Origin: Nostoc sp. C052
Lineage (GTDB): Bacteria; Cyanobacteriota; Cyanobacteriia; Cyanobacteriales; Nostocaceae
Direction: 5' to 3'
DNA: 64,000 nt
Assembly: GCF_013393905.1 (NCBI RefSeq)
Contig: NZ_CP040272.1
Span: forward strand, 5,390,001 to 5,454,000
Notes under the pieces: generated by a model
Database searches by the model: none
What the model was told of the DNA's origin: nothing
Seen by the model: the letters and a program-made list of their open reading frames with translations, nothing else
Translations under genes and position numbers: made by a program
Part shown: one piece after another, positions 34,953-42,561 of the stretch
Layout: every line of letters starts with the position of its first letter
Numbering within the stretch: the stretch's first letter is position 1

Positions 34953-36215
34953 ATGACAGACAACCAAAATCAACCCAGAGATTATGATGCAGTGTTGGGA
35001 GGACAATCTCCGCCTCCTGTTGATGGAGTTGTTTTAGGAGGAATTGAGGGGGTTAAACGTTCTTTATCAAATCCTGTGATTGAAGTGCGAATTGCTGCAC
35101 TTAGCGAAGCCTTAAAATATGGTGATGCAGGGTTGGATATATTAATTCAAGCGTTGCAAGATAAATCGAGATTGGTGCAGCGTTTTGCTTATCGACTATT
35201 GAAGCAAAAAGTAGAACCACAAGTCAAACAAGCTTTGCAAGCATATAAATCTTGGAATTTGGAAGAGAGATTTAACCAGTATCAAGGTTATCAAGGTTGT
35301 TATGTTCCTCAATTTGCTAATCGGCAAGTTGTAGAATTCGATGCAAATGTAGGTATTTTTGAACCTGTTAATAATGCTTATGCTCTCAGGTTTGAGTATG
35401 ATACTTATGAGAATTTACCCAGTAAACTTAGTAGACTTCTGCAAGAACCCAACGCCGAGAAATTAGAAGCTTTAGTGTTTGGTTTGTGGGCAGAAACATC
35501 ACAGACTGATTCAAGTAGTATTGTCCAAGCTTTAGTTGATGCTAAACAACGTTTAACTAATCTCAAAGCTATTTTTATTGGCGATCTTACTTCTGAGGAT
35601 TCAGAAATATCTTGGATTCAACAAAGCGATATAAGTCCCATTTTACAAGCTTATCCCAAACTCGAAATTTTGCAAATTCGTGGAGGGGATGGTTTACAAT
35701 TTAGTCCGCCGATACGACACAATCACCTCAAAGCATTGATTGTTGAAACTGAGGGATTAAGTCGGGATACTGTTGCACAAATTTGTCAGATGAATCTGCC
35801 AGCCTTGGAACATTTAGAATTATGGTTTGGTAGTGAAGATTACGGCGGAGATTGTTGGGTTGAAGATTTAAATCAAATTATTTTTGCAGAAAAGTTTCCC
35901 AATTTGGTTTATTTAGGATTACGCAATAGCCAATTTACCGATGAACTAATTAATCCTATAGTAAGTTCCCCAATTATTAATTCTCTCAGCATACTTGATC
36001 TTTCAATGGGAACGCTGACTGATGTTGGTGCGGAAGAATTGCTGAATAGTCAAGCTATAAATAATCTTGACATTCTCAATATTTCAGAAAACTTCTTATC
36101 TCAGGAAATGATTGATAAATTCTCTGGTTTTGATGCGCGTATTTTGGCAAATAATCAGAAAGCAGAAGATGAAGATAGTTACATTGACGGTCGCTATTGT
36201 TCTGTTTCTGAGTGA
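34953..36215 (+). CDS. VLGG-HEAT-LRR protein (STM4015-like), tail-bearing
   Basis: A 420-aa protein of three parts. Residues 1-35 hold a double VLGG module (DAVLGGQSPPPVDGVVLGG), which recurs in two nearby genes. Residues 35-95 are HEAT-like helices (VIEVRIAALSEALKYGDAGL, LVQRFAYRLLKQKVEPQVKQ). Residues 130-400 are leucine-rich-repeat-like and of the STM4015 type (LTNLKAIFIGDLTSEDSEIS, LPALEHLELWFGSEDYGGDC, FPNLVYLGLRNSQFTDELIN, ILDLSMGTLTDVGAEELLN). The C-terminus is an acidic linker and the tail DGRYCSVSE. It opens the plus-strand STM4011-4015-type locus, with AAGGTAAAGCACC before the ATG. It is a candidate substrate of the radical-SAM enzymes downstream. Confidence 0.8.
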   Translation: MTDNQNQPRDYDAVLGGQSPPPVDGVVLGGIEGVKRSLSNPVIEVRIAALSEALKYGDAGLDILIQALQDKSRLVQRFAYRLLKQKVEPQVKQALQAYKSWNLEERFNQYQGYQGCYVPQFANRQVVEFDANVGIFEPVNNAYALRFEYDTYENLPSKLSRLLQEPNAEKLEALVFGLWAETSQTDSSSIVQALVDAKQRLTNLKAIFIGDLTSEDSEISWIQQSDISPILQAYPKLEILQIRGGDGLQFSPPIRHNHLKALIVETEGLSRDTVAQICQMNLPALEHLELWFGSEDYGGDCWVEDLNQIIFAEKFPNLVYLGLRNSQFTDELINPIVSSPIINSLSILDLSMGTLTDVGAEELLNSQAINNLDILNISENFLSQEMIDKFSGFDARILANNQKAEDEDSYIDGRYCSVSE

Positions 36216-36312
36216 AATTTATAGTAATGGGCGACTAGAAGTCGCGGCTACACGAGACTTTACCCGCCTGCACGGGTTAAAAAACTTTCTCTTAATTAGT
36301 TCACTTTTAGCT

Positions 36313-37542
36313 ATGAACAACAATCCAAATCAACCAAGAGAATATGATGCAGTGCTTGGTGGAGAAGTACCACCACCAGTTAATAGTGTAGTTTTAGGAG
36401 GACTTGAGGGGGTAAGAAGCCGGTTAAGAAGTTCGGTGGTTGAGGTACAAGTTAATGCACTTTCCGAAGCGTTGAATTACGGCGATGTAGGTTTGGAGAT
36501 AGTAATTCAAGCCCTACATAATCAGTCAGGACAGGTGAGATTATCAGCTTATAATATTTTGCGTAGGCGTAGCCCGTCGCAGACATCGCGCACTGAATCA
36601 TTTGTCAAACAAGCACTGCAAGACTTTAATCCATATCAATTTTTTCAGTGTATTCATACATTAAAAGCGTATTACCAACAAGTTCACTCTGTAGCTATTA
36701 GTCCAGATGGTAAAACTTTGGTATGTGGTTCAGGTGATAGCCGCTATAACAGTATCAATTCGCCGAAAGTCTGGAATTTAGAGACAGGACAAGAAAAATT
36801 TGATCTGCGATTTAATCATCATCATACTTCTGATATTAATTGGGTAGCTATTAGTCCTGATGGACAGAAGATGATTAGTGCTGGGGCAGATAAAATCATT
36901 ATGCTTTGGGATATAAAAGCAGGTAAATATCTCGGTAAATTAAGCAAGCATTCAACTACAATTTACGCTCTAGCTATACATCCTAATGGAGAAAGCTTTT
37001 TTAGTGCAGATGGGAATGGATGTATCAAAATTTGGCAGTGGAATTGGGGTGAAGAAGTTGCTATTTTAGAAGGGCATCGTCGCTCAATTTATGCTCTTTG
37101 TATATCTCCTGATGGCAAGCTTTTAATTAGTGGTGGTGAAGATAGAACTATCAAAATTTGGGATTTAAAGTCTAGACGTGAAATTTGGAGTCTTATAGGA
37201 CATTGCCATTCAATACGGTCTTTAGCAATTAGCCCTAACGGGCGTATATTAGTAAGTGGTAGTGACCAGAGAATTAAAATTTGGGATATGCAAACTGGGG
37301 AAGAAATTTTTTCTTTTTACGGTCATGCTGGTTGGGTTCGTTCTATCGTATTCAGTCCCGATGGTAAAACTTTTCTGACTGCTGGAGACCAAAATATTAA
37401 AGTCTGGGATTTAGCTTCAGAGAAGAAAATTTTCTCATTTCAAGGTCATACAGGAGCTATTCGTTCATTAGCACTAAGTTCTAATGGGCAAACATTGGTG
37501 AGTGGTGGTGTAAATAACACAGTCAAAGTGTGGAGGTTTTAA
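36313..37542 (+). CDS. VLGG-HEAT-WD40 repeat protein
   Basis: A 409-aa protein. It begins with MNNNPNQPREYDAVLGG, the same module as the upstream gene, then HEAT-like helices. About seven WD40 repeats follow from residue 120 (HSVAISPDGKTLVCGSGDSR, WVAISPDGQKMISAGADKII, CISPDGKLLISGGEDRTIKI, LAISPNGRILVSGSDQRIKI). The start at 36313 is chosen because it matches the paralog. The longer frame from 36112 overlaps the first gene and is not conserved. A short repeat (36561-36590) is inserted in frame after the HEAT part. It overlaps the next gene by one base (TAATG). It lacks the tyrosine tail. Confidence 0.8.
   Translation: MNNNPNQPREYDAVLGGEVPPPVNSVVLGGLEGVRSRLRSSVVEVQVNALSEALNYGDVGLEIVIQALHNQSGQVRLSAYNILRRRSPSQTSRTESFVKQALQDFNPYQFFQCIHTLKAYYQQVHSVAISPDGKTLVCGSGDSRYNSINSPKVWNLETGQEKFDLRFNHHHTSDINWVAISPDGQKMISAGADKIIMLWDIKAGKYLGKLSKHSTTIYALAIHPNGESFFSADGNGCIKIWQWNWGEEVAILEGHRRSIYALCISPDGKLLISGGEDRTIKIWDLKSRREIWSLIGHCHSIRSLAISPNGRILVSGSDQRIKIWDMQTGEEIFSFYGHAGWVRSIVFSPDGKTFLTAGDQNIKVWDLASEKKIFSFQGHTGAIRSLALSSNGQTLVSGGVNNTVKVWRF
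36561..36590 (+). repeat. In-frame dispersed repeat inside the WD40 gene
   Basis: The block gcgtaggcgtagcccgtcgc, continuing agacatcgc, encodes RRRSPSQTSRT and is missing from the same place in the paralog at 34953. The same block, with one change, lies in inverted orientation at 51103-51131 in a decayed gene. Confidence 0.8.
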
Positions 37543-38501
37543 TGTCAGAAAGTATTAGTCAACTTTTTCTCAAGCTGGAAAACTGGAAATTCCAACAATT
37601 TAATCCTCAAGTTGGTATTAGCAACCATGAAAGTTATGCTTATACGATTCAAATTCAACCACAACATCGCAATAAAAACATAAATTTAGAGACTTTTTAT
37701 AATCTTTTGCAAGACCCTCAATCTAGCAAAATTCAAGCTTTGATTTGTCAAATAGAATATGAAAATTATTGGAACGATAATAATATCTGTTTTGGGATAG
37801 TTTTAGAAGCACTTTGCGAAGCATCTGAAAAACTGCCTAATCTTCAAGCATTATTTATAGGAGATGCAGAACAACATGAATATCGCAAATCTAAGTTAGC
37901 AGTTTTTGATATTCGTCCAATTCTCGAAGCATTTCCTAATTTGCAATTGCTAAAAGTACGTGGTCAATTTTATGAATATCTCTTAGAATGCGAAACTTTA
38001 ATCCATAAAAATCTCAAAACCCTAATTATAGAAACAGCAGATATCGACGAGAGAAATTTCTCTCAAATTTGTGCTTTAGAATTACCAAATCTAGAATGTC
38101 TAGAACTCTGGCTGGGTAGGCAACTAAGAAATGAGACATTTATTATTGATAATTTGATACCAATTTTATTTGGTGAATCATTCCCAAATTTGGCTTACTT
38201 AGGACTTCGTAGCAGCGAATTTTCTGACTTGCTTGCAGAGAATATAGTGCGATCGCCAATGATTGAACGTCTCTTAGTGCTTGATTTATCAATGGGTAAT
38301 TTAAGCGATTATGGGGCAGAAGCTTTTTTAAATTGTCCAGCGATAAATCAACTTCATACCCTCAACATTTCTAACAATTGCGTATCAGAAAGTATGGTTC
38401 AACGATTGTTACAGCTTAATTGTCAGGTGATTGCAGACGATCAAGAGGATGAAATGGAAAGAGGATGTGGAGGATCGAGATACTCTGCTTTGCATGAGTA
38501 A
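37542..38501 (+). CDS. STM4015-like LRR protein, tail-bearing
   Basis: A 319-aa LRR protein corresponding to residues about 98-420 of the 34953 gene, without the VLGG/HEAT part. Shared blocks are LPNLQALFIGDAEQHEYRKS, ELPNLECLELWLGRQLRNET, FPNLAYLGLRSSEFSDLLAE and VLDLSMGNLSDYGAEAFLNC. It ends in GGSRYSALHE. The ATG at 37542 overlaps the WD40 stop by one base, with GGAGG five bases upstream, so translation is coupled. The WD40 protein plus this one together equal the domain content of the first gene with WD40 inserted. Confidence 0.85.
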   Translation: MSESISQLFLKLENWKFQQFNPQVGISNHESYAYTIQIQPQHRNKNINLETFYNLLQDPQSSKIQALICQIEYENYWNDNNICFGIVLEALCEASEKLPNLQALFIGDAEQHEYRKSKLAVFDIRPILEAFPNLQLLKVRGQFYEYLLECETLIHKNLKTLIIETADIDERNFSQICALELPNLECLELWLGRQLRNETFIIDNLIPILFGESFPNLAYLGLRSSEFSDLLAENIVRSPMIERLLVLDLSMGNLSDYGAEAFLNCPAINQLHTLNISNNCVSESMVQRLLQLNCQVIADDQEDEMERGCGGSRYSALHE

Positions 38502-38547
38502 TGAAGAATCTGAATTTGCCAATCGCTATTCTGCCCTCCACGAATAA
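38494..38547 (+). CDS. 17-residue ORF carrying a second copy of the RYSALHE tail
   Basis: An ATG overlapping the stop of the LRR gene opens the frame MSNEESEFANRYSALHE-stop. The last seven residues repeat exactly the tail of the LRR protein just before it, in the +1 frame. It may be a free peptide substrate, a frameshifted extension of the LRR protein, or a duplicated relic. There is no separate ribosome site; coupling through the overlap is possible. Confidence 0.5.
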   Translation: MSNEESEFANRYSALHE

Positions 38548-38561
38548 AGAATAATTAGATA

Positions 38562-39755
38562 ATGCTAAATTTTATCCTCATCGCTAACCCCGAAAACCGC
38601 CGTGTCGGTTTCCTCCAAGAAGCACTAACCCATTTCAACCTACCACCAGCTACCGTAGTAGATTACGCCGACTTAATAGCAGGAAAACAAACTCTCGAAC
38701 AATTCAACACACCCAACACTATTATCCGCTTTGACTCTCCAGAAAAAAACTTTGATGTTGATAAAGCCATCATTGCAGAAGGGAGTAGGGAGATTTTTTC
38801 TACTTCCAATCATCAACATATCAGTGCAGAAGCAGCGACAAAATTAGAATTTGACAAAGGACTGATCCTCTATCCGCGACAGTGGTATTTAGGCTGGCGG
38901 TATCTGTTGCAAAAATGGGAAACACAACTTACTCCCCTCCTCGCTTGCGGGGAAGGGTTGGGGGTGGGGTACTTCATGAACCATCCCCAAGATATCGCTG
39001 TGATGTTTGACAAACCAGCTTGTCACGAAAGATTCAGCCGTCATAATATCCCCGTTCCCCGTTCATTAGATAAAATCCACAACTACGATCATTTACGCGA
39101 ACAAATGCAAATGCAGGGAATAGAACGAGTATTCGTCAAACTTTCCCACGGTTCCGCCGCTTCTGGAGTCGTTGCTTACCGCGCAAATTCGCGTTTTGAA
39201 TCAGCCATTACCACTGTCGAACGAGTGCGAGAAAATGGGCAAACTCTGCTTTACAACTCCCGAAAAATTAGGCACTATACTCATCACGAAGAAATCGCCG
39301 ATATCATCAATATCTTGACAGCAGAAGGCGTACAAGTTGAAGAATGGCTACCTAAAGCACATTTACAAGAATGTGGTTTTGATGTGCGTGTGGTGGTTAT
39401 TAATGGCGAAGCACAGCATATCGTTGTTCGCCTTGGTAAAAGTCCCATGACAAATTTGCATTTGGGGAATGAACGGGGAAATACTGAGGAATTTTTAGCA
39501 AAAGTTGGTGCAGAAAATTGGGAGATAATGAAGCGAACTTGTGAACAAGCAGCAGGGTTATTTCCTAATAGTTTATATTGTGGAGTTGATTTACTGATTT
39601 TACCTGATTGGAAAACTCATGCGATTTTAGAGATTAATGCTTTCGGTGATTTATTACCGGGTATTTTGTGCAATGGAATTGATACTTATACGAGTGAAAT
39701 TAAAGCGATTTTGGAACTAAACACAGAGACACAGAGAACACAGAGATTTTTATAA
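38562..39755 (+). CDS. STM4014-family ATP-grasp protein
   Basis: A 397-aa protein of the STM4014 family, with an ATP-grasp-like core. It starts ILIANPENRRVGFLQEALTH and FNLPPATVVDYADLIAG, the family's recognisable head. The ATP-grasp part has CHERFSRHNIPVPRSL, VFVKLSHGSAASGVVAYRAN, VEEWLPKAHLQECGFDVRVV and LYCGVDLLILPDWKTHAILE with EINAFGDL. A dispersed repeat (38929-38971) is inserted in frame as LTPLLACGEGLGVGY. The last residues (NTETQRTQRFL) are encoded by another repeat (cacagagacacagagaacac). It probably ligates an amine or amino acid to a carboxylate in the pathway; the substrate is unknown. Confidence 0.85.
   Translation: MLNFILIANPENRRVGFLQEALTHFNLPPATVVDYADLIAGKQTLEQFNTPNTIIRFDSPEKNFDVDKAIIAEGSREIFSTSNHQHISAEAATKLEFDKGLILYPRQWYLGWRYLLQKWETQLTPLLACGEGLGVGYFMNHPQDIAVMFDKPACHERFSRHNIPVPRSLDKIHNYDHLREQMQMQGIERVFVKLSHGSAASGVVAYRANSRFESAITTVERVRENGQTLLYNSRKIRHYTHHEEIADIINILTAEGVQVEEWLPKAHLQECGFDVRVVVINGEAQHIVVRLGKSPMTNLHLGNERGNTEEFLAKVGAENWEIMKRTCEQAAGLFPNSLYCGVDLLILPDWKTHAILEINAFGDLLPGILCNGIDTYTSEIKAILELNTETQRTQRFL
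38929..38971 (+). repeat. In-frame dispersed repeat inside the STM4014 gene
   Basis: The G+C-rich sequence ctcccctcctcgcttgcggg, continuing gaagggttgggggtggggt, is a repeat type often seen between genes in Nostocales. It encodes TPLLACGEGLGVGY without breaking the frame, at residues 123-137. Confidence 0.7.
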
Positions 39756-39818
39756 ATTTCTCGTTAATATCTGCGACTCTGCGCCTCTGCGTGAACATAA
39801 AAAATATTTTTCTTCGCC

Positions 39819-40619
39819 ATGTTAAACATGAATCAAATCGTCGGAAATCACAATATCTTATTTATCACTATAGACACACTGCGTTACGACGTAGCCAAAG
39901 ATTTACTCGCACAAAAACGCACTCCAAACTTAGCAAAAGTACTCCCTAAAACAGGTTGGGAAGAACGACATTCACCCGGAAACTTCACTTATGCTTCTCA
40001 TCATGCATTTTTCGCAGGCTTTTTACCCACACCTATAATGCCTGGAATTCACCCCCGCCTTTTTGCTTTGGGATTTGAAGAAAGTACCACTACGACTGAT
40101 ACAACTTGTGTATTAGATAGCTCAAATATTGTTAATGGATTAGCGGTTAAGGGATATCATACAGTTTGCATTGGTGGAGTTGGTTTTTTCAACAAACGCA
40201 ACCCTTTAGGTAATGTAATTCCCTCAATGTTTGCCGAAAGTTATTGGAGTCCAGAATTAGGTGTTACTAACCCCAAATCTACAGAAAATCAGGTAAATCT
40301 TGCACGACAAATTTTAGAACAAACGCCAAAGAATCAACGCATATTTTTATTTATAAATATTTCTGCCTTGCATCAACCAAATTATTTCTATCTTCCCGAT
40401 GCCAAAGATAAAATCGATACCATTGAATCTCACGCCGCAGCTTTGGAATATGTCGATCGCCAATTAGCCAAACTCTGGAATATTATACGACAAAGGCATT
40501 CTACTTTTTGCATTCTGTGTTCTGACCACGGGACAACTTATGGTGAAGATGGTTACACTGGACATCGACTTAGCCATCCTGTGGTTTGGACGGTTCCTTA
40601 TGCTGAGTTTGTTTTATGA
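39819..40619 (+). CDS. STM4013/SEN3800-family sulfatase/alkaline-phosphatase-fold protein
   Basis: A 266-aa protein of the alkaline phosphatase/sulfatase superfamily. Metal- and nucleophile-bearing motifs are LFITIDTLRYDVAKDL (N-terminal Asp pair), HSPGNFTYASHHAFFAGFLP (candidate Thr/Ser nucleophile), LCSDHGTTYGEDGYTGH with HRLSHPVVW (C-terminal Asp-His and His). It is smaller than free sulfatases but normal for this family. It is the third enzyme of the STM4011-4015-type set, 63 bases after the ATP-grasp gene. A repeat ('cacagag' and 'ctctgcg' elements) occupies that gap. Its reaction is not known. Confidence 0.82.
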   Translation: MLNMNQIVGNHNILFITIDTLRYDVAKDLLAQKRTPNLAKVLPKTGWEERHSPGNFTYASHHAFFAGFLPTPIMPGIHPRLFALGFEESTTTTDTTCVLDSSNIVNGLAVKGYHTVCIGGVGFFNKRNPLGNVIPSMFAESYWSPELGVTNPKSTENQVNLARQILEQTPKNQRIFLFINISALHQPNYFYLPDAKDKIDTIESHAAALEYVDRQLAKLWNIIRQRHSTFCILCSDHGTTYGEDGYTGHRLSHPVVWTVPYAEFVL

Positions 40620-40662
40620 AAACTCACGCAGAGGCGCAGAGTTCTAAATTCTTTTAAATCTT

Positions 40663-42033
40663 ATGCTGACAATTCAAAATCTTAAATCCAAAATTGCCCA
40701 GTCTCCTTATCAAGCATACGTTTATTCTTACCCGCACAAAACAGCTTACCGTCCCCTCACTCCACCTGTGTATCTCCCGGAACTTTGGGCGCAGCAAGAT
40801 AGACAAGCGCTATTTCTCTACATACATATACCGTTTTGTGAAATGCGTTGTGGGTTCTGTAATCTGTTTACCGCAGTTAGCCACAATGAAGATTTTATGA
40901 GTCAATATGTCCGCACGTTACAGCGACAGGCGCAACGGATGAAAGCGGTGTTGGGTGATGCGTCATTTGCTAGGTTCGCTATTGGTGGCGGAACTCCCAC
41001 CCAATTACCCATTCAGCACCTCGAAACTATTCTCAATATTGCTGAAAATACGATGGGTGCAAGGTTACGGGAAATTCCCATTTCTGTAGAAGTTTCGCCA
41101 GAAACCGCCACTGAGGATAAGTTAAAGTTGTTACGATCGCACGCCGTCGATCGTGTTAGCATTGGTGTCCAAAGCTTCATCGATTCGGAAGTTTTAGCCA
41201 CCCAGCGCCGTCAATCTACTACCCAAGTAGAAACAACGCTGACAAGGATCAAAGAGATGGGATTTCCCACGCTTAATATTGATTTGATTTACGGTTTACC
41301 CGGACAAACAATAAATACTTGGTTGCAATCAATACAAGCTACCTTGCGTTTTCAACCAGAAGAAATTTATCTATATCCATTGTATGTGCGATCGCTCACA
41401 GGTTTGGGACGCACAGATCGAGAATGGGACGATATTCGTTTAGCTTGTTATCGAGAAGGGCGATCGCTATTATTGTCAGAAGGATATACGCAAGTTTCCA
41501 TGCGGATGTTTCGACGAGTGGAAGAGGGACAAGGGGGACAAGGTAGACAAGGTAGCAATATTTCTCCCTTGTCTCCCTCGTCTCCCATCTACTGCTGTCA
41601 AGCCGACAGTATGGTTGGTTTAGGTTGTGGCGCACGTTCCTACACTAATACTTTGCACTACTCCAACGAATATGCTGTGGGAGCAAAGGGAATCAGCGAG
41701 ATTTTACAAGCATATATTCAAACAGCAGATGAGTCATTTTACTACGCGCATTTTGGTTTTCAACTAAATGCTGAAGAACAACGTCGGCGATATATTTTAT
41801 TATCTTTGCTTTCCGATGAAGGATTGAATTGTGCTAGTTATCGTCAGAAATTTAGTAGTGAAGTATACGCTGATTTTCCAGAGTTTTCAGAACTGCTTGT
41901 TTTGAATTTAGCGATAAAAGATGAGGATATTTTACAGTTAACTGAATTTGGAATTGAGCGTTCTGACACTATTGGCGCGTGGTTATTTTCTGAGAAAGTG
42001 CAGGAATTAATGCAGGATTATGAGTTGAAATAG
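40663..42033 (+). CDS. STM4012-family radical SAM protein (HemN-like)
   Basis: A 456-aa radical SAM enzyme related to coproporphyrinogen-III dehydrogenase HemN. The 4Fe-4S motif is CEMRCGFC (Cys59, Cys63, Cys66). HemN-like blocks are AIGGGTPTQLPIQHLETIL, ISVEVSPETATEDKLKLLRS, RVSIGVQSFIDSEVLATQRR and NIDLIYGLPGQTINTWLQS. The C-terminal part has VGLGCGARSYTNTLHYSNEY and LLSDEGLNCASYRQKF. A low-complexity repeat (EEGQGGQGRQGSNISP..., residues 287-309) is inserted in frame. The name comes from its genomic context and family. Peptide-tail modification is inferred, not known. Confidence 0.87.
   Translation: MLTIQNLKSKIAQSPYQAYVYSYPHKTAYRPLTPPVYLPELWAQQDRQALFLYIHIPFCEMRCGFCNLFTAVSHNEDFMSQYVRTLQRQAQRMKAVLGDASFARFAIGGGTPTQLPIQHLETILNIAENTMGARLREIPISVEVSPETATEDKLKLLRSHAVDRVSIGVQSFIDSEVLATQRRQSTTQVETTLTRIKEMGFPTLNIDLIYGLPGQTINTWLQSIQATLRFQPEEIYLYPLYVRSLTGLGRTDREWDDIRLACYREGRSLLLSEGYTQVSMRMFRRVEEGQGGQGRQGSNISPLSPSSPIYCCQADSMVGLGCGARSYTNTLHYSNEYAVGAKGISEILQAYIQTADESFYYAHFGFQLNAEEQRRRYILLSLLSDEGLNCASYRQKFSSEVYADFPEFSELLVLNLAIKDEDILQLTEFGIERSDTIGAWLFSEKVQELMQDYELK
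41521..41585 (+). repeat. In-frame low-complexity repeat inside the STM4012 gene
   Basis: The string gacaagggggacaaggtaga and its near complement ctcccttgtctccctcgtct face each other and form an imperfect hairpin. It encodes GQGGQGRQGSNISPLSPSSP without a stop. The same purine/pyrimidine repeat style occurs at 51897-51942 and 50030-50114. Confidence 0.7.
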
Positions 42034-42114
42034 TCGGGTTTCAAAAATATTTGTACAGAAACGATTAATCACGCTTCTACGAGTATTTACATTACATCTA
42101 CCGTTGGAGAAAAT

Positions 42115-42526
42115 ATGACAAATAATCAAAATCAGCCCGGAGAATTTGATGCAGTACTCGGAGGAGAAGCACCGCCACCAGTACGAGGTGCTGTATTAGG
42201 TGGTATTGAAGGTGTTAGAAAACGTTTATCGAGTTCAAACATTGAAGCTGGAATTGCAGCGGTAAGTGAAGCATTAAACTATGGCGATGCAGGATTATAT
42301 TTGCTAGTTGAAGATTTGAAAAATAAATCTAGGAAAGCTCAAAGAGCAGCATTGAAAATTTTAAAAGATATAGAATATCCTCAAGTAGAATTAGCTTTAA
42401 AAAATTATTGATATTACTGATAATTATTTAACTGATGAGATAATTAAAGAATTTAATCAATTTGACATTGAAGTTATTTCCGAGAGACAAAAAACACCAG
42501 ATAAATATTATTCTGCCTGCGAATAA
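42115..42526 (+). pseudogene. Internally deleted third VLGG-HEAT-LRR gene with tail remnant
   Basis: The first frame (42115-42411, 98 aa) encodes the VLGG module (DAVLGGEAPPPVRGAVLGG) and HEAT-like helices (ALNYGDAGLYLLVEDLKNKS, LKDIEYPQVELALKNY). It stops at 42411. In the +1 frame, starting at 42410, the sequence continues as DITDNYLTDEIIKEFNQFDI and ISERQKTPDKYYSACE, ending at 42526. This second part aligns with the extreme C-terminus of the 34953 gene (ILNISENFLSQEMIDKFSGF ... RYCSVSE). The whole LRR body is missing. The 98-aa piece could still be a functional free module. Confidence 0.75.
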
Positions 42527-42561
42527 TCAAATTTAACTAATATTCAATAATAACTATTACT

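Noticed and set aside
36112..36312. N-terminal extension of the WD40 gene
   Set aside because: It overlaps the end of the previous gene in another frame and does not match the paralogs, which begin at the equivalent of 36313.
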